Assembly (NCBI GenBank): GCA_915063485.1
Contig: CAJZDJ010000013.1
Location: forward strand, 1-29,251
Direction of reading: 5' to 3'
Origin: an uncultured Actinomyces sp.
Lineage (GTDB): Bacteria > Actinomycetota > Actinomycetes > Actinomycetales > Actinomycetaceae
DNA length: 29,251 bases
How positions within the stretch are numbered: the stretch's first letter is position 1; every line of letters begins with the position of its first letter. The position numbers and the translations under genes were made by a program. Positions 16,373 through 23,078 of the stretch are shown in pieces. The notes under the pieces are model-generated. The model was not told the DNA's origin. It saw only the letters and a list, made by a program, of their open reading frames with translations, and searched no databases.

Positions 16373-17374
16373 ATGATTTCACGTCGCCAAGCGGTTGGCC
16401 TGTTCGGTTTAGCGGCAGGGGGCGTGGCCCTAGGAGCGTGCTCCTCAGGTACTGCCAGCAAATCTAAGAGTGGGGCGCAGGCCTTAACTATTGGTCTGAC
16501 CTACACCCCTAATATTCAGTTCGCACCCTTCTATTTGGCGCAGGCCAATAAGCAATACGCAGACGGTGTCAAGCTGCGCCATCATGGAGCCCAGGAAGGC
16601 CTGTTTGATGCGCTGAGTGCTGGCAGTGAGGATCTGGTGATTGCTGGCGCTGACGAAGCTGCTGTGGCCTGCTCTAACGGTTCAAACCTGGTGGTTGTGG
16701 GCGGCTACTACCACAGCTATGCGGTATGCATTATGGTGCCGGCCAACTCCTCTATCACTTCACTTGAGCAGTTGCGTGGTAAAAAGATTGGTACCCCGGG
16801 AACCTATGGTGAGAACTGGTTCGGCTTGCTACTGGCTTTGCGTAGCGCAGGACTGAGCCAAAGTGATGTCAACATTATGTCTATTGGCTACACCCAACAG
16901 GCTGCCCTGATGAGTGGCAAGGTAGATGCCATTGTGGGCTACTCCAACAACGACGCCGTCGCCCTAGAAGAATCAGGCATGAAGGTACGTAAGCTGGCAG
17001 TAGCCACCAACCCGCCACTGATTGGCGCCAGCCTGGTTACCTCTGCTAAAGCTTTGGCTGCTAAACGTGAGGCTCTTAAAGCCGCTGTTGCTGCCTCGGT
17101 TAAGGGGATGCAGACTTTTGTTAGCGATCCCGACGCCGCCGTGAAAGCTGCGGTTAAGTATGTGCCAGATCTGGCTGATGCCAAGCAGGCCGCCAAGGCT
17201 CGTAAGGTGGCTGTAGCTACCGCTGAGCTGATTAAGCCCAGTGGGCTCGGCGCTGATCAGATCGGCAAAATTGGTGCTAGTGAAGTTGAGGCGATGCTTA
17301 AATTCTTAAGCGAGCTGAAGGTGTTTGGCTCCAAGCCGGTCACGCGCGAAAAGCTGCTAGACGCCCTGATCTAG
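16373..17374 (+). CDS. ribY: ABC transporter substrate-binding lipoprotein, predicted riboflavin binder RibY
   Basis: NMT1/THI5-like periplasmic-type binding protein of 333 residues, presumably delivering riboflavin to RibX. The N-terminus MISRRQAVGLFGLAAGG has adjacent arginines and a hydrophobic stretch ending in the lipobox LGAC, so Cys23 should be lipidated and the protein anchored outside the membrane. SRRQAVG resembles a twin-arginine Tat signal, though the usual Phe/Leu after the arginines is Ala. TYTPNIQFAPFYLA at about 41-54 is the typical first strand of NMT1-like proteins, and EGLFDALSAG and KIGTPGTYGENW follow as expected. The family includes pyrimidine and thiamine-precursor binders; the riboswitch context decides for flavin. 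The Shine-Dalgarno (aggaaa) overlaps the end of ribX, which indicates co-translation. Confidence 0.85.
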   Translation: MISRRQAVGLFGLAAGGVALGACSSGTASKSKSGAQALTIGLTYTPNIQFAPFYLAQANKQYADGVKLRHHGAQEGLFDALSAGSEDLVIAGADEAAVACSNGSNLVVVGGYYHSYAVCIMVPANSSITSLEQLRGKKIGTPGTYGENWFGLLLALRSAGLSQSDVNIMSIGYTQQAALMSGKVDAIVGYSNNDAVALEESGMKVRKLAVATNPPLIGASLVTSAKALAAKREALKAAVAASVKGMQTFVSDPDAAVKAAVKYVPDLADAKQAAKARKVAVATAELIKPSGLGADQIGKIGASEVEAMLKFLSELKVFGSKPVTREKLLDALI

Positions 17375-17408
17375 GGCACTGATACCCTAGGCACCCGCTA
17401 GTTAGTTG

Positions 17409-17452
17409 CCAGGTACGCCCCTTTAAAAGGGTTGCGTACCTGGTAGCTTTTT
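17409..17452 (+). terminator. Rho-independent terminator after ribY
   Basis: CCAGGTACGC (17409-17418) pairs perfectly with GCGTACCTGG (17434-17443), and CCCTTT/AAAGGG forms the inner stem. The hairpin is followed by tagcttttt. It begins 34 bp after the ribY stop. It also covers the last codons of the convergent minus-strand gene (stop at 17423-17425); on that strand no T-run follows the hairpin, so it acts mainly for ribY. Confidence 0.85.
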
Positions 17453-17995
17453 AGCTTGCCGGCGCAGGCGTCGAATATAGCCAATATTTGCTGGCAAATC
17501 ATTAGGTAGCTTATGAGATTTGATGGTTTGTGGGGGAGAGGTTAGTAGATTAGCTTCACGCAGTGAGCTAATTACTGCGTTCATGCATTTAGCAAAAAAC
17601 TTATATTCAACCCAGCTATTAGCATCAACTCTACGGCTAGGAATAAGTACTACAAATAGTTCCGTGCCGTCAGCAAAATTATTGGCTACTAAGGCAATCT
17701 CAGTTTGGCCGCGCTGACGCTCGTGAGCGACGATACTAATTGGAAGCAGCGCTAGTGAAGCTAATCCAAGTAACTCTGGATCAGTTATCGTGTCGATTAT
17801 ATTAGCCCGAGCATCTGAGCCTTGCGCTAATATTACCCCGGTCCAGCCCTGCTGTTTTAGTAGCAGGTCGATCTTATTATCTACCAGTCTAAACTTCTTT
17901 GCTCCTAGCACATTAATTACGCACTGAATAGCGTTTTCACTCTGGCAAGCTAAAGTAAAACGCATAGCTGGATAGGATGGGGCAATGCCGAACAT
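17423..17995 (-). CDS. Protein of unknown function, 190 residues
   Basis: I do not recognise this protein. It has 190 residues, no signal peptide, no convincing membrane helix and no obvious catalytic motif. It looks like a soluble alpha/beta protein: hydrophobic strands (FTLACQS, GVILAQG, EIALVANNF, ELFVVLIPS) alternate with amphipathic segments, and the tail is basic (YIRRLRRQAKK). The ATG at 17995 has a good Shine-Dalgarno (GAGGA) that overlaps the stop of the upstream acetyltransferase gene; Met11 is an alternative start. It is the last gene of a three-gene minus-strand operon with the DUF3866 and GNAT genes, spaced 11 nt from the latter. Its DNA looks noticeably more AT-rich than its neighbours, which may mean weaker selection or recent arrival. 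The good ribosome-binding site and operon position argue that it is a real gene. Confidence 0.75.
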   Translation of the reverse strand: MFGIAPSYPAMRFTLACQSENAIQCVINVLGAKKFRLVDNKIDLLLKQQGWTGVILAQGSDARANIIDTITDPELLGLASLALLPISIVAHERQRGQTEIALVANNFADGTELFVVLIPSRRVDANSWVEYKFFAKCMNAVISSLREANLLTSPPQTIKSHKLPNDLPANIGYIRRLRRQAKKLPGTQPF

Positions 17996-18006
17996 AGCAG
18001 TTTTCC

Positions 18007-18591
18007 TCAGTCAGTACTTACACGTGAACGCACTAGCCCTAAACCCATAGAGTTTAGAGCGCGCTGTAATTGTTTAGGGCGGACCTTCGCTGCCTGCGCT
18101 CCACGGCGTAGCACTCTATAGGTGTCCCCAGATTCTTCAGTTAGCATATTGGTCAACTCAAAACCATTCTTCTCATAAAACCGCAGTCGGCGCTGACGCT
18201 GGTGCGGATTTGGGGCGCCAGGCTCATCTACAGGTTCAATCTCTAAAAATATTGGTAGGTCACGGTTATGCTCACAAATAGCATTAAGTACACGCGAGCC
18301 ATAGCCGACGCTGCGTAGCTGATCATTTACTGCCAAAAACGCCAGGTATAGTAGGCCGTGAGCACGCTGAGAGTAGGTCATGGCCACCACGCGTTCCACC
18401 CCATCTACAGAGGTCGGCTGTTTAGGGTCAATCCACGCTAAAAACTGCGCCCCTGGACGCACAGAGGAAGCGTGCAAAAACGTTAGTGAGATTTGCTCAT
18501 TCGGTGGAAATGCGCGGCGGTAAATACCGTGCACCTGAGCAGTTAGAGGGCCCCAAAAAGGCACTCTTACGGGTTTAAGCTGTGAAGTCAT
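18007..18591 (-). CDS. GNAT-family N-acetyltransferase
   Basis: A predicted acetyl-CoA-dependent acyltransferase of 194 residues; the acceptor is unknown. The fold core is visible: strand LLYLAFLAVN (80-89), then the acetyl-CoA pyrophosphate loop QLRSVGYGS (91-99, pattern Q/R-x-x-G-x-G), helix SRVLNAICEH, strand PIFLEIEP (113-120) with acidic residues, and the late RFYEKNGF motif (137-144) typical of GNATs. The N-terminal 45 residues and a basic C-terminus (from about 165) lie outside the core. Its ATG overlaps the DUF3866 gene stop (ATGA), so the two are translationally coupled, and the unknown 190-residue gene follows 11 nt later. Substrates of GNATs cannot be read from these motifs; small molecule, peptide or protein are all open. 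Confidence 0.85.
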   Translation of the reverse strand: MTSQLKPVRVPFWGPLTAQVHGIYRRAFPPNEQISLTFLHASSVRPGAQFLAWIDPKQPTSVDGVERVVAMTYSQRAHGLLYLAFLAVNDQLRSVGYGSRVLNAICEHNRDLPIFLEIEPVDEPGAPNPHQRQRRLRFYEKNGFELTNMLTEESGDTYRVLRRGAQAAKVRPKQLQRALNSMGLGLVRSRVSTD

Positions 18592-19742
18592 GATTCTAAA
18601 GTTTTAAGCCAGTGTGCGCGCGCTGCTCGGCCGGCAGCTGCCGCCGTAACAAAACTGGCGCGGTCTTGGTCAAGGCCACGGCCCATAGTAGATAGTTTTA
18701 CCGGGCTGGTAGCTAAAGCCTCATCTAAGCCCTGGCAGGAAACAGAAACTAGACGGTGAGGTTGGCCTAGTTTGCGTGCCAGCGCCAACTGGCATGCCTG
18801 AGATTTAACCAACTCACCAAACTGCCCATCCAGCTCGGGCACAGGGATAAGCGCGCTACACAGCGTAGCGCGGCTATAGGCAGTTAAAGAATGGTGTGAA
18901 ATCCCCAGGTGGCGTGCACGCGCATCAGCTTCAGACACGCGTAAAGAGGCAATTGGCTCACCGTCTAGCACCGCAGCAGCGTTAAGCGCATCGGCACAAG
19001 CTACCCCCGAAAACCCCCAGGGCGTGTCGCTACCCAGATTGCCTGGTCCTTGGGTCAGCACAATTATGTCTGCGCCCAGTACATGGCGCGCTGCTAGTAG
19101 GCCGTTATGTAGCGAGACAGCCTCTAAGTCGCCACCCCAAGACTGTCCTGTGGCCACGCTCCCAACTAGCCAGCCGGCTTGTTTTAACCCAAAAACGCTA
19201 CGCGAATAGGGTAGTGGCAGCGCGGCGCCGTCGCTCATAACATAAGCGATTTTTGGTAGTGGCGATTGAGATGGGTCCTCATCTACCAGCGGGCAGCGCG
19301 CCCCGGCAATTATGGCCGGCAGGGCAGAGTGCAAATCGGCCACCACCACGGCGGCTCCTGCCAGGTCTAGCTCAGTGTTTAATAGCTGGTGGTGGGCCGT
19401 GCCTGGCTCATCAACACTGGTAACTAGTTTCTGGTTAGGCATGTAGCGGGCTTTAACCAGGTGACCAGCCGGTTCGACGTCGTCGTTTAGCTGGTCTAGA
19501 CGGGCCCCAACCATAGCGTGCCCACCTGTACCAAGTGAGCGAGCTAAGGCAGAAACCTCAATGCGCACCCGCTCACCAATCTGGGCCTGGCCAAACAGGT
19601 CCGTATATAGCAGTGCTTTTACTTTTTCACCGGGTAGATAAACACTGGCGTTAGTTGGGGCGGCTTCAATCCGCACCCAGACCATAGCGCAACCACCCCA
19701 AGTGCTATGCAGTTGTTCAACTACACCATCACGCCACATCAT
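18588..19742 (-). CDS. DUF3866 family protein
   Basis: A 384-residue actinobacterial protein of unknown biochemical function that matches my memory of the DUF3866 family: an N-terminal MMWRDGVVEQL opening, a beta-rich stretch to about residue 85, then a conserved core with LLNTELDLAG, AYVMSDGAALPL, VGSVATGQSWGGDLEAVSLHNGL, DIIVLTQGPGNLGS and LGISHHSLTAYSR. The glycine-rich and QGPGN segments suggest a nucleotide or small-ligand site, but that is a guess. The ATG at 19742 lies exactly 6 nt after a -10 hexamer and has no Shine-Dalgarno, so its mRNA is probably leaderless. The protein opening agrees with this start rather than with the Met one codon later. It diverges from pafBC and leads the three-gene minus-strand operon. 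Confidence 0.8.
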   Translation of the reverse strand: MMWRDGVVEQLHSTWGGCAMVWVRIEAAPTNASVYLPGEKVKALLYTDLFGQAQIGERVRIEVSALARSLGTGGHAMVGARLDQLNDDVEPAGHLVKARYMPNQKLVTSVDEPGTAHHQLLNTELDLAGAAVVVADLHSALPAIIAGARCPLVDEDPSQSPLPKIAYVMSDGAALPLPYSRSVFGLKQAGWLVGSVATGQSWGGDLEAVSLHNGLLAARHVLGADIIVLTQGPGNLGSDTPWGFSGVACADALNAAAVLDGEPIASLRVSEADARARHLGISHHSLTAYSRATLCSALIPVPELDGQFGELVKSQACQLALARKLGQPHRLVSVSCQGLDEALATSPVKLSTMGRGLDQDRASFVTAAAAGRAARAHWLKTLES

Positions 19743-19747
19743 GGCTG

Positions 19748-19765
19748 TAGCCTACCTGTAGGCTA
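19748..19765. promoter_or_regulatory. Symmetric divergent promoter for pafBC and the DUF3866 operon
   Basis: TAGCCTAC-CT-GTAGGCTA is a perfect palindrome that fills most of the 28-bp gap between two divergent ATGs. It contains TAGGCT (TANNNT, -10 type) on the plus strand at 19759-19764 and the same TAGGCT on the minus strand at 19754-19749. Each hexamer is followed by exactly 6 nt and then ATG (AAAGGC-ATG and ACAGCC-ATG). Transcripts would therefore start at the A of each start codon. Neither gene has a Shine-Dalgarno. No good -35 was seen on either side. Confidence 0.65.
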
Positions 19766-19770
19766 AAGGC

Positions 19771-21735
19771 ATGAGCCAACCAGTCAGTGTTGAGGAGAGA
19801 GTGCTTAACCTGCTGTTAGCGCTGTCTGAGACCCCGCGAGGACTGACCTTACGGCAGATAACTAGGCAGGTGGCCGGCTATGATGCGGCCACACAAAGCA
19901 GTGTTGAGCGTAAGCAGGTGCGCAGATTTGAGCGTGACCGCGCCACACTGCGTGAGGTGGGGATAGTAATCAACTCCGAAGTTGACATCGATAACCCCAC
20001 CAATACTCATCCCCATAAACGCTACCTACTTGCCCCCGCTCCACAGTGCCCGCACTTGCCGGTTTTAGCGCCCGCGCAGCTGTTGACGTTAGAACTAGCC
20101 ACGCAGCTGTTTAACAGCGGTTTTATTGGTACGCGGCTAAGTATTGTGCGAGCCAAACTAAAGGCCTATTACCCCTTATATAACCGCGTGTTTAAGGCTG
20201 TGCCTACGCCCGGCCCGGAGCTTAGCCAGGAGGTAGTACGGGGCTTAACTAAAGGTGCCCAGCTGGAATTTGCCTATCAGGGCTTGCATGATCGCAGCCC
20301 ACGTCAACGTCTGGTGTGGGGCGCTAAGTTAAGTGTGCGTGAAGGTGGCTGGTATCTTGACGGTTTTGATCAGCTAGCCCAGGCCTACCGGCGTTTTCGC
20401 GTTGATCGAATAGTGGGCCAGATACATGCCCGGCCGCTGCCAGAGGCTGAGCGGCCAGAGCCGGCCCCGCCGTCAGATAGTAGACACTGTCAAGCTATGC
20501 TTTGGTTGGCCCCAAATAGCGCCTGGCAGTTAAAAGCCCGCTCTCAGGCGCTAGGGCGCTATCGTTACTTACTGGACTATGATCCAAGTGATCAGCTGCA
20601 ATTAGTGTCTACGCTTAGCTCTTTAGCAGAGCAGGCCCTGGTACTTGAGCCAGCTGACCTAGCCCAAGCAGTGCTAACTCGTTTTCAGGCCCTAGAGGCT
20701 ATAGACCCTAAACTTCCAGCTCGCGATGAGGGGGCAGTTAGCCCAGCTAAAACCCAAAGCACTAAGGTATATCCGCCCACCTGCATAGTTGTGGCCCGCA
20801 TGTTAGCGCTGGTGCAATGGGTTAAAACTCACCCAGGACAAAGTTTTGACAGCTTAGCTGAACACCTGGGGGTTAGCCCGGAGCAGATCCGTAAAGACAT
20901 AGATAGCTTGAGCCTAGTGGGCGACGATCATATGCCCTGGCAGGGGCTAGATTTTGATTTTACTGATTTAAGCAACGGCAAAGTAACCCTCACTCAAGCT
21001 GGGGGATTGGCTAATCGGCTGCATTTAGATGAGCTTGACCGCGAGGTTTTGGCTTTGGCCCTGGCAGCTTTAGAAGCTGGCCCCTGGAACACTTACGTCC
21101 ACCAGCTCAGCCAGTTATTGCAGCTAAGCCCTAATATCCAGGCCGGTACGCAAGGAGCCGGCACACAAATGCATCTAAGCCAAGTTTTTACCACGGTACT
21201 AGAAGCTCTCACGGCTGGGCGCAGCCTAAAGCTAAGCTACGTCGACGCCGCCGGGGTCAGCTCCCAGCGCAACGTGGACCCCTGGTGGCTAGTTAGTGAC
21301 GGCGCCCTACTAACGCTGGTGGGCTACTGTCATGGAGCCAGGGCTAAACGCCGCTTCCGACTAGAGCGCATCAGCACGTTAAGTGTAGGCGGCCAGGTGC
21401 GCAAAGCTGCCCCGATCCCCAACACCTTTGCTGACAAACGCCGTCGCAACCGGAGCCAAAGCTGGGGACGGGCAGCCCAAACAGCCACTTTACGCATCCG
21501 TCCTAGTGGAATTTGGCTGACGCAAGTAGCTAAAGCAAAACAGGTTATTTATAACCAAGACGGCACTATCACCGTAGAAATAATTGGCCGTTCCCAGGCA
21601 TGGCTAGAGTCTGTGGTGTTACGCGCAAGCAGTGAGCTAATAGCTGTAGAACCTGCCACATTGTTAGAAAAAGTCAGTGTTCGCGCAGCTAAAGCCCGAG
21701 CTAACTATGCTCAAAGCGTGAGCGTAAAGACGTGA
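19771..21735 (+). CDS. pafBC: Fused PafB-PafC WYL-domain transcriptional regulator
   Basis: Transcriptional activator of the LexA-independent DNA damage response in actinobacteria. Its 654 residues are two PafB/PafC-like units in tandem. Unit one has a winged helix-turn-helix at about 1-75 (GLTLRQITRQV, ERKQVRRFERDRATLREVGI) and a WYL domain at about 155-218 (GWYLDGFDQ, AYRRFRVDRI). Unit two has a second helix-turn-helix at about 336-400 (SFDSLAEHLGVSPEQIRKDIDSL) and a second WYL domain at about 480-540 (VDPWWLVSDGALLTLVGY, KRRFRLERI). Mycobacteria encode PafB and PafC separately; natural fusions are known in Arthrobacter. The ATG follows the divergent -10 by 6 nt with no ribosome-binding site, so a leaderless mRNA is predicted. 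No pup, pafA, prcAB or dop is adjacent, unlike the mycobacterial locus. TatA follows after 141 bp. Confidence 0.93.
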   Translation: MSQPVSVEERVLNLLLALSETPRGLTLRQITRQVAGYDAATQSSVERKQVRRFERDRATLREVGIVINSEVDIDNPTNTHPHKRYLLAPAPQCPHLPVLAPAQLLTLELATQLFNSGFIGTRLSIVRAKLKAYYPLYNRVFKAVPTPGPELSQEVVRGLTKGAQLEFAYQGLHDRSPRQRLVWGAKLSVREGGWYLDGFDQLAQAYRRFRVDRIVGQIHARPLPEAERPEPAPPSDSRHCQAMLWLAPNSAWQLKARSQALGRYRYLLDYDPSDQLQLVSTLSSLAEQALVLEPADLAQAVLTRFQALEAIDPKLPARDEGAVSPAKTQSTKVYPPTCIVVARMLALVQWVKTHPGQSFDSLAEHLGVSPEQIRKDIDSLSLVGDDHMPWQGLDFDFTDLSNGKVTLTQAGGLANRLHLDELDREVLALALAALEAGPWNTYVHQLSQLLQLSPNIQAGTQGAGTQMHLSQVFTTVLEALTAGRSLKLSYVDAAGVSSQRNVDPWWLVSDGALLTLVGYCHGARAKRRFRLERISTLSVGGQVRKAAPIPNTFADKRRRNRSQSWGRAAQTATLRIRPSGIWLTQVAKAKQVIYNQDGTITVEIIGRSQAWLESVVLRASSELIAVEPATLLEKVSVRAAKARANYAQSVSVKT

Positions 21736-21876
21736 ATCTGCCCGGTTCATGGCAAGATAATAGGTATATGGGTTTGCTGTGGCTAGCCCCGATTCTTAGA
21801 TCGGCTGGTAAAACGGTAAACTTTTCCCCGTCCGTACATGAATTTTCATGCCAAGTCTTTGGAAGGCAGGCTCACT

Positions 21877-22131
21877 ATGGGAGCATTTCGCCCCTGGCAC
21901 TGGATCGTAATCATCGTCTTGTTGATTTTGCTATTCGGCGCCAACAAGCTGCCGGAGATCGCCGGTAGCCTCGGCAAGTCGATGAAGGTCCTCAAGAAGG
22001 AAGTTAAGGAACTCAAGGAGGAGGATGCTCCCGCACAGAAGCAGGCGCAGATCGCTCCTCAGGAGGGTACCTACTACACCCAGCCTTCCCAGCCTCAGGC
22101 CGCTCCTGAGCAGCAGGGTGAGGCTAAGTGA
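21877..22131 (+). CDS. tatA: Sec-independent protein translocase subunit TatA
   Basis: Pore-forming subunit of the twin-arginine system that exports folded proteins. I place the start at the ATG at 21877 (84 residues, MGAFRPWHWIV). A purine-rich ggaaggcagg precedes it, and it puts the membrane helix (residues 9-20) right at the N-terminus as in the family; an in-frame ATG at 21838 would add 13 unlikely residues. The hinge LFGANKLPEIAGSLG (19-33) and amphipathic helix KSMKVLKKEVKELKEE (34-49) are typical. The family's conserved Phe at position 39 is Leu here. The C-terminus is an acidic Gln/Pro-rich tail. It lies 141 bp after pafBC, so it may have its own promoter, and a hairpin separates it from tatC. 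Confidence 0.93.
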   Translation: MGAFRPWHWIVIIVLLILLFGANKLPEIAGSLGKSMKVLKKEVKELKEEDAPAQKQAQIAPQEGTYYTQPSQPQAAPEQQGEAK

Positions 22132-22141
22132 CGCATAACTG

Positions 22142-22200
22142 ACTAAGTGCAGGGTAGGCCGTGGGGTCTGCCCTGCACACTTAGTGTGGTTTCGATTTTG
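22142..22200 (+). terminator. Hairpin between tatA and tatC, possible partial terminator
   Basis: ACTAAGTG (22142-22149) pairs with CACTTAGT (22178-22185). CAGGGTAG (22150-22157) pairs with CTGCCCTG (22168-22175) with one G-U. Only a 2-nt bulge separates the two stems. A moderately T-rich stretch (gtggtttcgattttg) follows. It lies 10 nt after the tatA stop and 14 nt before the tatC start region. Without a clean T-run, read-through into tatC is likely. Confidence 0.55.
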
Positions 22201-22214
22201 TAGAAGGAACACAG

Positions 22215-23078
22215 GTGGCTGATCACACGCCCAAAAAGAAGCGTTTTAAGCTACGTAAGCGTAAGGATAACCCTGAGGCACGTATGTCTTTGGGTGCGCA
22301 CCTGCGCGAGGCACGCAACCGTTTAATTGTTGCTGCCCTGGGTGTGTTAGTTGGAACCGTCGTGGCCTGGATCTTTTACGACCAGGCTTTCGCGGTGCTG
22401 ACTAATCCGCTGGAAGTGGCGCGCGCTCACGGTCACAATGTCACCGTTAACTTCGGTACGGTGCTGTCTTCTTTCGACATTAAACTGCGTGTATCTATGT
22501 GGGTGGGCTTTATTGGTTCAGCCCCGCTGTGGATCTACCAGTTTTGGGCGTTTGTAGCCCCAGGTCTGCTGCCTAAAGAGAAGCTGTTGGCGCTGGGCTA
22601 TGGCCTGGCTGGGCTGGCTTTGTTCATGTGTGGTTGTTTGCTGGGTATCTGGTTGATTCCCCACGCTGTGGATGTGCTTACCGGTTTCATCCCGACTTCT
22701 TCTACCGGGTACATGGACGCTAGCCAGTATCTGTCTTTCGTGACCCGCCTGTTGCTAGTCTTTGGTTTGGCTTTCTTGTTCCCTGAAATGATGGTAGGGC
22801 TAAACCACTTGGGCCTGATTAAGGGTAAGACCATGCTGCGTGGTTGGCGTATCGCGGTGGTCTTCATCTTTATTTTCATGGCTATCGCTAACCCGCTGCC
22901 TGACCCCTGGTCCATGGTTTTCATGGCGCTGCCTATTTGTGCGCTCTACTTTGGGGCTTGCGGTATTGCGATGGTGCGAGACAAGCGTCGCGCCAAGCGT
23001 ATGGCTGAAGAAGACGCCGCCCTTGATGCTGCCCTGGCTGCCCCTAGCACTGCACAGATTGGACCGGCCAACAGCTAA
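22215..23078 (+). CDS. tatC: Sec-independent protein translocase subunit TatC
   Basis: Multi-spanning receptor that binds twin-arginine signal peptides and recruits TatA. The 287 residues hold six hydrophobic segments between about 37 and 260. TatC signatures include HLREARNRL at the first cytoplasmic end, FVAPGLLPKEK in the loop after the second segment, and a PLPDPWSM motif before the last segments. The N-terminal 25 residues are strongly basic (KKKRFKLRKRK) and the C-terminus carries a charged Ala-rich tail, both usual in actinobacteria. The start is GTG with agaaggaa upstream. Its stop overlaps the next start (TAATG), so tatC, the lipid kinase, helY and lnt read as one coupled series. No tatB lies in the window. 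Confidence 0.96.
   Translation: MADHTPKKKRFKLRKRKDNPEARMSLGAHLREARNRLIVAALGVLVGTVVAWIFYDQAFAVLTNPLEVARAHGHNVTVNFGTVLSSFDIKLRVSMWVGFIGSAPLWIYQFWAFVAPGLLPKEKLLALGYGLAGLALFMCGCLLGIWLIPHAVDVLTGFIPTSSTGYMDASQYLSFVTRLLLVFGLAFLFPEMMVGLNHLGLIKGKTMLRGWRIAVVFIFIFMAIANPLPDPWSMVFMALPICALYFGACGIAMVRDKRRAKRMAEEDAALDAALAAPSTAQIGPANS

Noticed and set aside
1601..19765. Shared GTAGG/CCTAC cores in the palindromes at 1601-1619 and 19748-19765 as sites of one regulator
   Set aside because: The half-sites are in opposite order and the flanking arms differ; the second is better explained by two -10 hexamers.
21837..21850. CATGAA-TT-TTCATG inverted repeat before tatA as an operator
   Set aside because: Short and AT-rich; a match of this size is easily due to chance, and no promoter element could be fixed around it.
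21732..21968. A 78-residue open frame starting in the pafBC stop (GTGA) and running into tatA
   Set aside because: It overlaps the clear tatA hinge in another frame, has no Shine-Dalgarno and no recognisable content.
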